DNA of 64,000 nucleotides from Rufibacter sp. DG15C (GTDB lineage: Bacteria; Bacteroidota; Bacteroidia; Cytophagales; Hymenobacteraceae). Position 1 is the stretch's first letter. Every line of letters starts with the position of its first letter. A model generated the notes under the pieces. It saw nothing but the letters and a program-made list of their open reading frames with translations. It was not told where the DNA came from and did no database searches. The DNA is taken from NCBI RefSeq assembly GCF_001577755.1, contig NZ_CP010776.1:3906001-3970000 (forward strand), read 5' to 3'. The position numbers were made by a program, and so were the translations under genes. Of the stretch, positions 1 to 8,381 are shown one piece after another.

Positions 1-4
1 GGCT

Positions 5-41
5 GTTTTTAGCTTGTTTTCGTAAAAACAGGCCAAAAACG
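5..41. repeat. Dispersed intergenic palindrome, copy 1
   Basis: First of about 24 copies of a near-palindrome whose idealised form is left arm GTTTTTGGCCTGTTTTC, a 2-4 nt loop (often TG or TGG), and right arm GAAAACAGGCCAAAAAC. It would fold as a stem of about 17 bp. This copy has a diverged left arm (AGCTTGTTTTC) and lies 26 nt before the phospho-sugar mutase start. No transposase is linked to any copy. The family function is unknown. Confidence 0.85.
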
Positions 42-67
42 CCTGCCCTATCCTTTACACTTTTACT

Positions 68-1816
68 ATGGAGAATAATTTGTCATTAGACGCGGCCGTA
101 CAGGCCAAACTTGATACGTGGCTGCAAGGTGGCTATGACCAGGAAACCAAAGCACACCTGCAGCAATTAATGGCTAGCCAGGACACAGACACCCTCACCG
201 ATTGCTTTTACAAGGACCTTGAATTTGGGACGGGCGGTCTGCGCGGCATCATGGGCATAGGCAGCAACCGCATGAACCGCTACACTGTGGGCATGGCTAC
301 CCAGGGCTTAAGCAACTACTTGTTAAAATCATTTCCAGACCAGGAAGTCTCTGTGGCCATTGCGCATGACAGTCGCAACAACTCAGATGTGTTTGCCAAC
401 GTGGTGGCTGATGTCTTCTCGGGCAACGGTATCAAGGTGTACTTCTTCAAAGAGTTGCGCCCTACGCCAGAGCTGTCCTTCGCCATCCGGCACCTAGGTT
501 GCCAAAGCGGGGTGGTTTTAACCGCCTCACACAACCCGAAAGAGTACAACGGCTACAAGGCCTACTGGAACGACGGCGGCCAGGTAACGGCCCCTCATGA
601 CAAAAACATCATAGCAGAGGTAAACAAGATCCAGGATTTGAGCCAGGTGAAATTTACCCGCGATGCTTCTAAGATTGAGTACATTCTGGAGGAAGTGGAT
701 GAAGCCTATCTGGACAAAGTCGCCCGCCTATCTGTGGATCCAGCCGTGATTGAGCGCCAGAAGGACTTGAAAATCGTCTACACGCCTATTCATGGCACGG
801 GCATTACTTTGGTTCCGCGTGCCTTGGAGCGCTTCGGTTTCACCAACGTGCACGTAGTAGAGGAGCAGGCCACGCCCGACGGCAACTTCCCAACGGTGGT
901 ATATCCTAACCCCGAGGAGAAAGAGGCCATGACCCTGGCCATGAACAAAGCCCGCGAACTGGACGCTGACTTGGTGTTGGCCACCGACCCTGACGCTGAC
1001 CGCGTGGGTATTGCCGTGAAAAACCACAAAGGCGAATTCGTTTTAATCAACGGAAACCAGACCGCAGCCTTGTTGACCTACTATGTCTTGAGCGCTTGGA
1101 AGAAAGCAGGTAAACTGACGGGCAACGAGTATATTGTGAGCACCATTGTGACCACAGACCTCATCAACCGCATCGCCGAAGGCTTTGGCGTAGACTGTTA
1201 TGAGACCTTGACCGGCTTTAAGTACATTGCCACCATCATGCGCGAGAAAGAGGGCCAGGCCCAATACATATGCGGCGGCGAGGAAAGCTACGGATTCTTG
1301 GTGGGTGATTTTGTACGCGACAAGGATGCTGTGTCTTCCTGCGCCATGATCGCGGAGATGGCGGCATCGGCTAAAGACCAAGGCAAGACTTTATTTGAGC
1401 TCATGATCCAGATGTACCAGGAGTTTGGCTTCTACAAAGAAGATCTTATCTCTATCACCAAAAAGGGCCACCGAGGAGCCTTGGAGATACAAGAGATGAT
1501 GCAGGAACTGCGGGAGAACCCACCTAAGACCATTGCTGGATCAAAAGTGGTGGAGATAAGTGACTATAAAACTGGGTTCAGACGCAATTTATTGACAAGG
1601 GAAGAACATGCCACTGGCCTGGAAAGCTCAAATGTGCTACAATACCTCACCGAAGACGGGACCAAAGTATCTGCCCGCCCTTCAGGCACTGAACCTAAGA
1701 TCAAGTTCTACTTTAGTGTCAAAGAGCCCTTGGCCTCTGCCAATGATTTTGACAAGGTGAGCCAGCAACTGGAGCAGAAGATAGACGCGGTGATTACTGA
1801 CCTAAAATTGAGATAA
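68..1816 (+). CDS. pgcA: Phospho-sugar mutase (phosphoglucomutase/phosphomannomutase)
   Basis: A 582-residue alpha-D-phosphohexomutase, expected to interconvert hexose 1- and 6-phosphates in the cytoplasm and so link glycolysis to sugar-nucleotide synthesis. The phosphoserine loop is visible as TASHNPKEYNGYK, the metal-binding loop as DPDADRVG, the sugar-binding loop as GGEESYGF and the C-terminal phosphate-binding loop as RPSGTEPKIKFY. Length and motifs fit the long form typified by Bacillus PgcA (about 580 residues). The ATG at 68 lies just after repeat copy 1, and no earlier in-frame start fits. The gene stands alone and is followed by a terminator at 1838. Glucose versus mannose specificity cannot be read from sequence, so the symbol is by family resemblance. 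Confidence 0.93.
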   Translation: MENNLSLDAAVQAKLDTWLQGGYDQETKAHLQQLMASQDTDTLTDCFYKDLEFGTGGLRGIMGIGSNRMNRYTVGMATQGLSNYLLKSFPDQEVSVAIAHDSRNNSDVFANVVADVFSGNGIKVYFFKELRPTPELSFAIRHLGCQSGVVLTASHNPKEYNGYKAYWNDGGQVTAPHDKNIIAEVNKIQDLSQVKFTRDASKIEYILEEVDEAYLDKVARLSVDPAVIERQKDLKIVYTPIHGTGITLVPRALERFGFTNVHVVEEQATPDGNFPTVVYPNPEEKEAMTLAMNKARELDADLVLATDPDADRVGIAVKNHKGEFVLINGNQTAALLTYYVLSAWKKAGKLTGNEYIVSTIVTTDLINRIAEGFGVDCYETLTGFKYIATIMREKEGQAQYICGGEESYGFLVGDFVRDKDAVSSCAMIAEMAASAKDQGKTLFELMIQMYQEFGFYKEDLISITKKGHRGALEIQEMMQELRENPPKTIAGSKVVEISDYKTGFRRNLLTREEHATGLESSNVLQYLTEDGTKVSARPSGTEPKIKFYFSVKEPLASANDFDKVSQQLEQKIDAVITDLKLR

Positions 1817-1837
1817 GCTACCCTAAGTAGTATCATC

Positions 1838-1875
1838 TAAAATTCCCTCTGAGGTTCTACTTCAGAGGGAATTTT
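1838..1875 (+). terminator. Rho-independent terminator after phospho-sugar mutase
   Basis: The hairpin has arms AAAATTCCCTCTGA and TTCAGAGGGAATTTTT around an 8-nt loop and ends in a T tract. It starts 22 nt after the stop codon. The next dispersed palindrome begins 2 nt after the T tract. Confidence 0.9.
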
Positions 1876-1876
1876 T

Positions 1877-1913
1877 GTTTTTAGCCTATTTTCTGGAAAA
1901 CAGACCAAAAACG
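1877..1913. repeat. Dispersed intergenic palindrome, copy 2
   Basis: Near-palindrome with left arm AGCCTATTTT, loop CTGG in the majority orientation and right arm AAAACAGACC. It directly follows the terminator at 1838-1875. The next 380 nt are very AT-rich and without a gene. Confidence 0.85.
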
Positions 1914-2177
1914 CTTTGCACTAAATAAGCCATTAACCTACTAATAGATTATATATAACTCACAAGGCACTATAAATTTTTATACAATTTTACCTGATTC
2001 CATTAATTGAACAAAATACATTTTTTGATACTATTAAATTAACATCATATCAATTTTTATATAATTATTTAAATCCTATGTCTACTTTCTAATACTTAAC
2101 ACTTGATTTATCCTATAGCCCTAAACCATCAGTATTTATGTTTAAATATATAGGTTTTACCTATATATCAAGGGTTT

Positions 2178-2217
2178 CTCTATTCAACGAGTAAATGAAT
2201 TCATTCATCGAATAGAG
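2178..2217. promoter_or_regulatory. Interrupted palindrome upstream of a T9SS surface-protein gene
   Basis: Outer arms CTCTATTC and GAATAGAG enclose an inner perfect palindrome AATGAATTCATT. The element lies 13 nt before the candidate promoter at 2231, in an otherwise AT-rich region of about 380 nt (1914-2294). It could be an operator. No regulator can be named. Confidence 0.4.
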
Positions 2218-2230
2218 TTTTCTATCCGCT

Positions 2231-2238
2231 TAAATTTG
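2231..2238 (+). promoter_or_regulatory. Candidate Bacteroidota -7 promoter element
   Basis: TAAATTTG matches the Bacteroidota -7 consensus TAnnTTTG and would start transcription about 50 nt before the ATG at 2295. The -33 element is not clear. Confidence 0.5.
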
Positions 2239-2294
2239 TGCTTCTTGATGCCATCAGAATTGAACAAGGCAATTCTTGAAAAAGTTAAATAAGC

Positions 2295-5200
2295 ATGGCA
2301 AGAATTTTTACCAACCTTAGTTTATTATTATTTTTTACTATTTCTTTCGCTTTTTCTGCTTGGGCGCAGACAGGGCCAACCATCTCTGCGGTTGCGCCAC
2401 TTTTAGGACAACCCAATACGGATGTAGTTCTAACCGGTACTAACTTTACTGGTGCTACCTCTGTCATGTTTTCTGGGATTTCAACCAGATTCACCGTTAA
2501 CTCAGGTACGCAAATCACAGTGAAGGTACCTAGTGCCGCCTTTACAGGTCCAATAAGAGTGACTACGCCTTCCGGAACTGCCTTGAGCGCCCCTTTCACG
2601 GTGCAGCGTACCACAAATTCCTACACGTTTACCGCTAACAATACCTTTACATATAGCCAACAGGCTTATAATGGTAACCAGATCTACTCTACGCCTACTT
2701 TCACAGACATTGACAGAGATGGCCTCATAGATTTAATCATTGGTACCTATGACGGAAACATTGAGTTACACGAGCAAAATGCGGTTAACTCAGGTACTTT
2801 TGCCATTGTAAACAAATTATTCATCCCTTCTACAGGCGTAAGAAATACCTCTCCCACCATCACAGACCTTGACGGCGATGGGTTGTTTGATATCATTGTA
2901 GGGAATGGAGACGGATTTTTAAAACACTATAAACAGAATGCCTCAAACAGCCTAGCTTTTACTCTACAAGCTGGAGACTTTTTAAATACAAGTTTTGGCA
3001 AATACGCTGCCCCAACCGTCTCTGACTTGGACGGGGATGGTTTGTTGGATTTCCTGATTGGGATGCAAGACGGTAGCTTGCAGCACTTTGAGCAGGATGC
3101 CGCCAATGGCTTGACTTTTACCAGAAGGACGGCTGCCACCGGTACCTTTAGCAACATTGACATTAACCGTACGCACGGCAATGCCCAGCCCAAAGTCTTA
3201 GATCTTGATGGGGACGGCCTGCTGGACTTGGTGATTGGCGGGTATAATGGATTCACTTATTACTTTGAGCAAACTGCCGCCAATGCCTTGACTTTTGACG
3301 GAGGCGCAACGCTGATTGGAGACATAGGTGACTTGGTAACGCCCGCTTTCACAGACATCAACGGAGATGGGCTTTTAGACTTGGCCTTAGGCGAATGGAA
3401 TAGCAACATGACCTTCTATTCACAGCAGGCATCTCCGAAAGCTGATGTAGGCGTGACCCTTTCCACCTCTGGCGGTCCCTATACCGTTGGGAAGACGCTC
3501 ACGTTCACCGTAATGGTGACCAACTCTGGACCTAATGCTGCCTCAGGTATTACGGTTAAAGATTTATTAGACCCTGCCAAGTTTCAAAACATCACCTCAA
3601 CTGATCCTACCTATGATGCTGCAAACCGAACCTGGAATGTTGGCTCATTGGTAGCCAATGCCTCTAAGACGTTAACCATCACAGCCCAACCATTGGCCAC
3701 AGGCACTATTTCCATCTTGGCCAAACAGGCCCATGCCGAAGTAGATTTGAATACTACCAATGACAGCCAAACAGCTTCTATCACAGTTGTTCCTTCTGCG
3801 GACATTGAGGTGAAAAACGTTGCCTCAAAGGCAGTGTATTACAGCGGCGAAGTGGTGGAGTTCACCATCTCTGCTAAAAACTTGGGACCAAACGTGGCCA
3901 ACAACGTGGTGGTGCAAAGCAAGCTACCTACCAATCTGTACATTTCGGGTACCGTGCCGTCTGGCTATGACTCCTTGTCTGGAAACTGGACAGTAGGAAC
4001 GTTGGCGTTGAATGAGACCAAAACGCTAATATTAAAAGCGAGACAAGCTGCTTCTAACCTGGGTTCTTTTACCTCTACCGCTACCCTCCTTGACAGAGGA
4101 ACCAATGAAGCCGACTTGAACACCAACAACAACACATCTTCTACCACCATCACCATAAGCCCAGCTGCAGACATTGCCATCACTAATGCAGTGTCTACAA
4201 CTACTCCTACCCAGGGTGCCACTTTCACTTATACCATTAAGGCTACCAATAACGGCCCGAACAACGCCTCTAATGTTGTAATATCGGGTACTGTTCCGGC
4301 TGGTCTTACTTTCTCTGGAGCTACGCCAACTTCTGGTAGTGCCACCATTGGGGCTGGTACCATTTCATGGAATGCAGGCCTCATCTTGAAAAATACAACG
4401 CAGACCTTGGTGCTGACGGCAATTTCCAATACGGTGGGCGCCATCACTTATTCTATGTCTCAGACACATACAGAGTATGACAGCAATACTGGTAACAACA
4501 GCGCCTCACAAACCATCAACGTTGCCCCTACCGCAGACATTAAGGTTGAAAACCTAGTTACTTCAACTCCGGTGGTAGCAGGAAAATACAGCAATGATGA
4601 GGTGGTTACCTACCAGGTAAACGTGACCAACAATGGACCTAGCTCCGCCACCAATGTGAAGGTGAAAGACTTGCTGCCTTCAACGTTGAAAGATATAACC
4701 TTTACTGCTCCTAGTGGGTCTACCTACTCTGCTACTTCAGGTGAGTGGTTGATCACTTCACTAACAAGCGGATCTACAACCACCCTATTGCTGAACGCCA
4801 AAGTAAAGGAAAGCGCCGTTATCAATACCTCGGCTTCATTGGTGTCTTTAGACCAGTTTGACAATGTGACCAGCAACAACAGTGCCTCCAACACTATCCA
4901 GGCTGGCACCGGCACTATCACCGCTGATATTGCGGTAACTGCATCGGTTGGGGCAGGCACCTACTATACCCAAAGCCCCATTACCTTTACGGTAAGAGCC
5001 ACCAACAACGGGCCAGACGCAGGCACCAACCTAAGCTTTAACGCACCGCTGCCAGCGGGCTTCACGTTTGTGAGTGCTTCTGGCAACTATAGCAATGGCA
5101 TCTGGACTGTTGCCTCTCTCGCCTCTGGAGACTTCACAGAGTTAACCTTGGTAGGCAAACCAAATGTGAATACAAGCACCAGTTCCACGGCAGATATCAA

Positions 5201-6992
5201 CTACACTTTCACGGCTGCCCGTACCGGCACGTTTGCACAAGCAGACAACGCCACTGAGAATAACACTTCTTCTGTCAATGTGACGGTGAAGAAGCAAGCT
5301 GATATAGTGACCAAAATGAAGGTTACCAGTGAAAGACCAGATGGTAAATTCTACCACAACCAGACCATTGCCACTTTCTACATGACAGTAGTGAACAACG
5401 GGCCAGACGTGGTAACCAACTTAGTAGGAAGAGACACCCGTACGGGTAACATCAACCCTGTGGGTTTGAGCTTATCACAAGGAACCTATTCGTATGCAGA
5501 CGGCATCTGGACCATTGGCACTCTGCAACCAGGAGACTCTGTCACCCTTACGTTAAGGGGTATTCCTAACACCACTGGACGCATGAACTTGGGCGGTAGA
5601 ATCACTGGCGTAGACCAGTATGACCCCACTGTTGAAAACAACTCTACCGTCACCCTCCTAAACGTTTTACCCGTTGCTGAAGTAGCGGTTACCAACACCT
5701 TAGAGACCGTTTCTCCTTACAATGGCGGTACTGCCACCTTCACGGTTAAAGTGTTGAACAATGGTCCTGATGCAGCCACTGCGGTAAAGGTGCAGGATGT
5801 TTTGCCAGCGGGTTTAACCTATGTAAGTTCAGAGACTTCTTCAGGTGCTTATGATGCAACCTCTGGCATTTGGACTTTAGGCACTGACCTTTTATCTGGA
5901 GCCTCGCATGCCCAAACCATGACGTTGACTGCTAAAATCAACGGTTCTGGTGCTTTCTCTACCACAGCTTCTATCCTGGAGCCAGCCACAGAGTATGACC
6001 AGATAGCCGCTAACAATTCAGCCACGGCAGGTGGAATGGCCAGTAAAGCGGCAGACGTGGTGGTGACCAGCGTTTTACCTTCTGGTCCTTACTATGCTAC
6101 AGAGACGTTTACGCTGGTGATAGAAGCAACTAACTTAGGCCCAGACAATGCCACCTTGGTGAAGATTGCTCATGATTTGACCGGCTTAAAACAATGGTCT
6201 GCGACGCCTTCGGCGGGTGGAACTTATGACTTGGCTACCAGAACCTGGACCATTAATGATTTGACTTCTGGCGATTCCAACAAAGCGACCTTAACGCTGG
6301 TGGTTTCTCCGTTAGAAATTGGCTTCTTCTCAAATTCCGCTTACAAAACTGGTGGCAATGAGTTTGATAGCAACGGCGGCAATACGTCCAGCGGCAACAA
6401 CAGTGCCCTAGCCTCAGGTCAAGCAGAAGCGAAACCATCCTTGCTGCCGGTTACGCTTACTATCTTCACCGGGAAAGCGCAGACGCAAGGAATATTGTTA
6501 AATTGGGCCACGGCATCAGAAAAGAACAGTGCCTATTTTGCAGTACAAAGAAGTACAGATGGCAAAATTTTTACTAGCATCGGCAAGGTAACTTCAGCGG
6601 GCAACAGCAGTCAACTGGTGAGCTACCAGTTCTTAGATACCACTGCTCCAACGGGTGTAGTGTATTACAGACTGCATCAGGTAGATTTTGACGGAGCCTT
6701 TGAGGATAGCAAAGTAATTGCCGTCCAACAGAAAGCCAAACAACCTGCCACCGTTAAAGTAAATGTATTCCCGAACCCATCTGCGGCCAACCCAACCTTA
6801 AACCTCAGCAGCCTTCCGGCAGAAACGTTTGTAGTGACTATCTACAACATGAACGGGCAGCTGGTGAAACAAGCAAAATTCATGGGGGGGGCGTCTCATG
6901 TTTTGGATGTTCAACAAATGGCAGTTGGCCAGTACATTATTCAGGTAACCAATAGTAGCATGTCACAGACGGTGAAGTTCATCAAACAATAA
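2295..6992 (+). CDS. Large T9SS-exported surface protein with IPT/TIG, FG-GAP and DUF11 repeats
   Basis: A 1565-residue protein with a signal peptide (about residues 1-25, ending AWAQ) and an IPT/TIG Ig-like domain (about 27-105). Next come four or more FG-GAP/VCBS-type repeats with calcium-loop-like motifs such as DIDRDGLIDLIIG (about 110-375). Then come eight DUF11 repeats, each opening with an AD(I/V) segment and carrying a VxNxGPxxA signature (about 383-1375). The end is a T9SS type A sorting domain beginning VNVFPNPSAANP and ending in KFIKQ. It should be exported across the outer membrane and may act in adhesion or as a surface-layer or matrix component. No catalytic domain is visible. 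A run of eight G at 6884-6891 falls inside the sorting-domain codons. It appears monocistronic, with its own terminator at 7030. The domain calls are firm and the role is inferred. Confidence 0.9.
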   Translation: MARIFTNLSLLLFFTISFAFSAWAQTGPTISAVAPLLGQPNTDVVLTGTNFTGATSVMFSGISTRFTVNSGTQITVKVPSAAFTGPIRVTTPSGTALSAPFTVQRTTNSYTFTANNTFTYSQQAYNGNQIYSTPTFTDIDRDGLIDLIIGTYDGNIELHEQNAVNSGTFAIVNKLFIPSTGVRNTSPTITDLDGDGLFDIIVGNGDGFLKHYKQNASNSLAFTLQAGDFLNTSFGKYAAPTVSDLDGDGLLDFLIGMQDGSLQHFEQDAANGLTFTRRTAATGTFSNIDINRTHGNAQPKVLDLDGDGLLDLVIGGYNGFTYYFEQTAANALTFDGGATLIGDIGDLVTPAFTDINGDGLLDLALGEWNSNMTFYSQQASPKADVGVTLSTSGGPYTVGKTLTFTVMVTNSGPNAASGITVKDLLDPAKFQNITSTDPTYDAANRTWNVGSLVANASKTLTITAQPLATGTISILAKQAHAEVDLNTTNDSQTASITVVPSADIEVKNVASKAVYYSGEVVEFTISAKNLGPNVANNVVVQSKLPTNLYISGTVPSGYDSLSGNWTVGTLALNETKTLILKARQAASNLGSFTSTATLLDRGTNEADLNTNNNTSSTTITISPAADIAITNAVSTTTPTQGATFTYTIKATNNGPNNASNVVISGTVPAGLTFSGATPTSGSATIGAGTISWNAGLILKNTTQTLVLTAISNTVGAITYSMSQTHTEYDSNTGNNSASQTINVAPTADIKVENLVTSTPVVAGKYSNDEVVTYQVNVTNNGPSSATNVKVKDLLPSTLKDITFTAPSGSTYSATSGEWLITSLTSGSTTTLLLNAKVKESAVINTSASLVSLDQFDNVTSNNSASNTIQAGTGTITADIAVTASVGAGTYYTQSPITFTVRATNNGPDAGTNLSFNAPLPAGFTFVSASGNYSNGIWTVASLASGDFTELTLVGKPNVNTSTSSTADINYTFTAARTGTFAQADNATENNTSSVNVTVKKQADIVTKMKVTSERPDGKFYHNQTIATFYMTVVNNGPDVVTNLVGRDTRTGNINPVGLSLSQGTYSYADGIWTIGTLQPGDSVTLTLRGIPNTTGRMNLGGRITGVDQYDPTVENNSTVTLLNVLPVAEVAVTNTLETVSPYNGGTATFTVKVLNNGPDAATAVKVQDVLPAGLTYVSSETSSGAYDATSGIWTLGTDLLSGASHAQTMTLTAKINGSGAFSTTASILEPATEYDQIAANNSATAGGMASKAADVVVTSVLPSGPYYATETFTLVIEATNLGPDNATLVKIAHDLTGLKQWSATPSAGGTYDLATRTWTINDLTSGDSNKATLTLVVSPLEIGFFSNSAYKTGGNEFDSNGGNTSSGNNSALASGQAEAKPSLLPVTLTIFTGKAQTQGILLNWATASEKNSAYFAVQRSTDGKIFTSIGKVTSAGNSSQLVSYQFLDTTAPTGVVYYRLHQVDFDGAFEDSKVIAVQQKAKQPATVKVNVFPNPSAANPTLNLSSLPAETFVVTIYNMNGQLVKQAKFMGGASHVLDVQQMAVGQYIIQVTNSSMSQTVKFIKQ

Positions 6993-7029
6993 GGAGACTA
7001 AAATTTAGATTAACCTTATTCACAGTTTC

Positions 7030-7064
7030 AAATCCCTACTTGCTTATTGAGCAGGTAGGGATTT
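7030..7064 (+). terminator. Rho-independent terminator
   Basis: Arms AAATCCCTACTTGC and GCAGGTAGGGATTT flank a 7-nt loop and run into T-rich sequence, 37 nt after the stop at 6992. Confidence 0.85.
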
Positions 7065-7066
7065 TC

Positions 7067-7102
7067 ATTTTCGGGCTATTTTCTGGAAATCAGGCCAAAA
7101 AT
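7067..7102. repeat. Dispersed intergenic palindrome, copy 3
   Basis: Left arm TTTTCGGGCTATTTT, loop CTGG and right arm AAATCAGGCCAAAAA. It begins 2-3 nt after the preceding terminator and lies about 135 nt before the next start codon. Confidence 0.8.
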
Positions 7103-7236
7103 CAGAAGTTCTCATTTTCCTAAAAAACCAATCGAATCAGATTTAAACCATATCTTCGCCGAAGGTAATTTGTAACGCATGTTGAGCGTTCATGAGACAA
7201 TACCTATTAAAAAATACCCTTTTCCCTCCCTATTGC

Positions 7237-8139
7237 ATGAAAAAGATTTTCCTCCTTGCCTGTTCGTTCCTATGCGTCATCATGCACTTAAATGGACAAG
7301 ACCTCAAGTCCCTGTTAAAGAAAGTACCTACTGTCCCTGAAAAAGACAAGGTGCAGATCATGGTGTTGGGCAGCAACCATTTTGGTCAAGAGAACTTATA
7401 CAAAAACTCTCCCAAGGCAGACTTATTCACAGCAGAAAGACAGAAGGAGGTGGCAGAAATCAACAAGCTGTTGCTGCAATACAAACCTGACATGATCATG
7501 ATAGAGAATAACCCAGAAGAGCAAGCTTCTGTGGACAGTCTTTATACCTTGTTCAAGACGGGTAAAATTGAATTAAAAGATATTAACTACGGCCGAGCCG
7601 AGCGTTATCAGTTTGGCTATAATTTGGCCAAGCAACTGCACCATGACCGCATTTTTGGGGTAGACCATTATGAGAGCGTGTCTAACCGTATTCTGGCTTC
7701 GGGGCAGAATATTGAGTACTACAATGATGCCCTTAAAACCTTCAATGGCATTGGGAGCGCGTCCACAGAGGCATTTAAAGCAGGGACCTTATCCTTAAAA
7801 GACTACCTCATTTTTCTAAACTCGCCACAGGTAAACAATTTGGCCTATGACCTTTTTTACGTAACCCCGGCTAAGGTTAGGAACAGTGTCTTTGTAAACG
7901 CCCCCGCCCAATACAATGACTCAGTACACGTGAGCAAGCAATACATAGGCGCAGAGTTTATTTCTTTGTTTTATGAGCGCGAAGTGAAGATTTATTCCAA
8001 CATTGTTACCACGCAACTTGCCAACAAAGGCAAGCGACTCTTAGTCATTATGGGACAAAGACACGGCGCCGCCTTGCCTAAGATTATAGCCAATGATCCC
8101 AACTTTACCGTGGTGCCGGTGTCTAAGTATTTAAAGTAG
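7237..8139 (+). CDS. Secreted DUF5694-type protein (TraB/EreA-like fold suspected)
   Basis: About 300 residues from the ATG at 7237. That start is preferred over the in-frame ATG at 7192 because it opens a clean signal peptide, MKKIFLLACSFLCVIMHLNG. The mature part contains VMVLGSNHFGQE, then PDMIMIENNPEEQ, then GVDHYES, then a late GQRHGAALPKI. These spaced His and Glu motifs resemble DUF5694 proteins, which look distantly related to TraB/PrgY and erythromycin-esterase-like folds. The protein is expected in the periplasm. No enzymatic activity is established for the family as far as I recall. The gene stands alone between copies 3 and 4 of the dispersed palindrome, and I see no separate terminator. 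Confidence 0.7.
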   Translation: MKKIFLLACSFLCVIMHLNGQDLKSLLKKVPTVPEKDKVQIMVLGSNHFGQENLYKNSPKADLFTAERQKEVAEINKLLLQYKPDMIMIENNPEEQASVDSLYTLFKTGKIELKDINYGRAERYQFGYNLAKQLHHDRIFGVDHYESVSNRILASGQNIEYYNDALKTFNGIGSASTEAFKAGTLSLKDYLIFLNSPQVNNLAYDLFYVTPAKVRNSVFVNAPAQYNDSVHVSKQYIGAEFISLFYEREVKIYSNIVTTQLANKGKRLLVIMGQRHGAALPKIIANDPNFTVVPVSKYLK

Positions 8140-8216
8140 ATTTTAGTAAAAGGCCAGTCAGCTAAACAAACAAAGTGTAAACGCTGAATATTGGCAGGGA
8201 ATGATTCCCCATAAGA

Positions 8217-8270
8217 TGTCCATTCGTTTTTGGCCTGATTTCTAGGAAACAGGCCAAAAACGAATGGACA
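8217..8270. repeat. Dispersed intergenic palindrome, copy 4, with 8-bp private flanking arms
   Basis: The family core occupies 8225-8262. Outside it the unique sequence TGTCCATT on the left is perfectly complementary to AATGGACA on the right, lengthening the stem by 8 bp. Confidence 0.9.
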
Positions 8271-8381
8271 TTTCCTTTAAGCATATAGGATATTGGAAAT
8301 CCAGATCGCTTATATTCACATCATCAAGTCTCCATGGAGGCTACTCTTCATACACAGCTCTTTTTAACAAACGAAGTCAGA

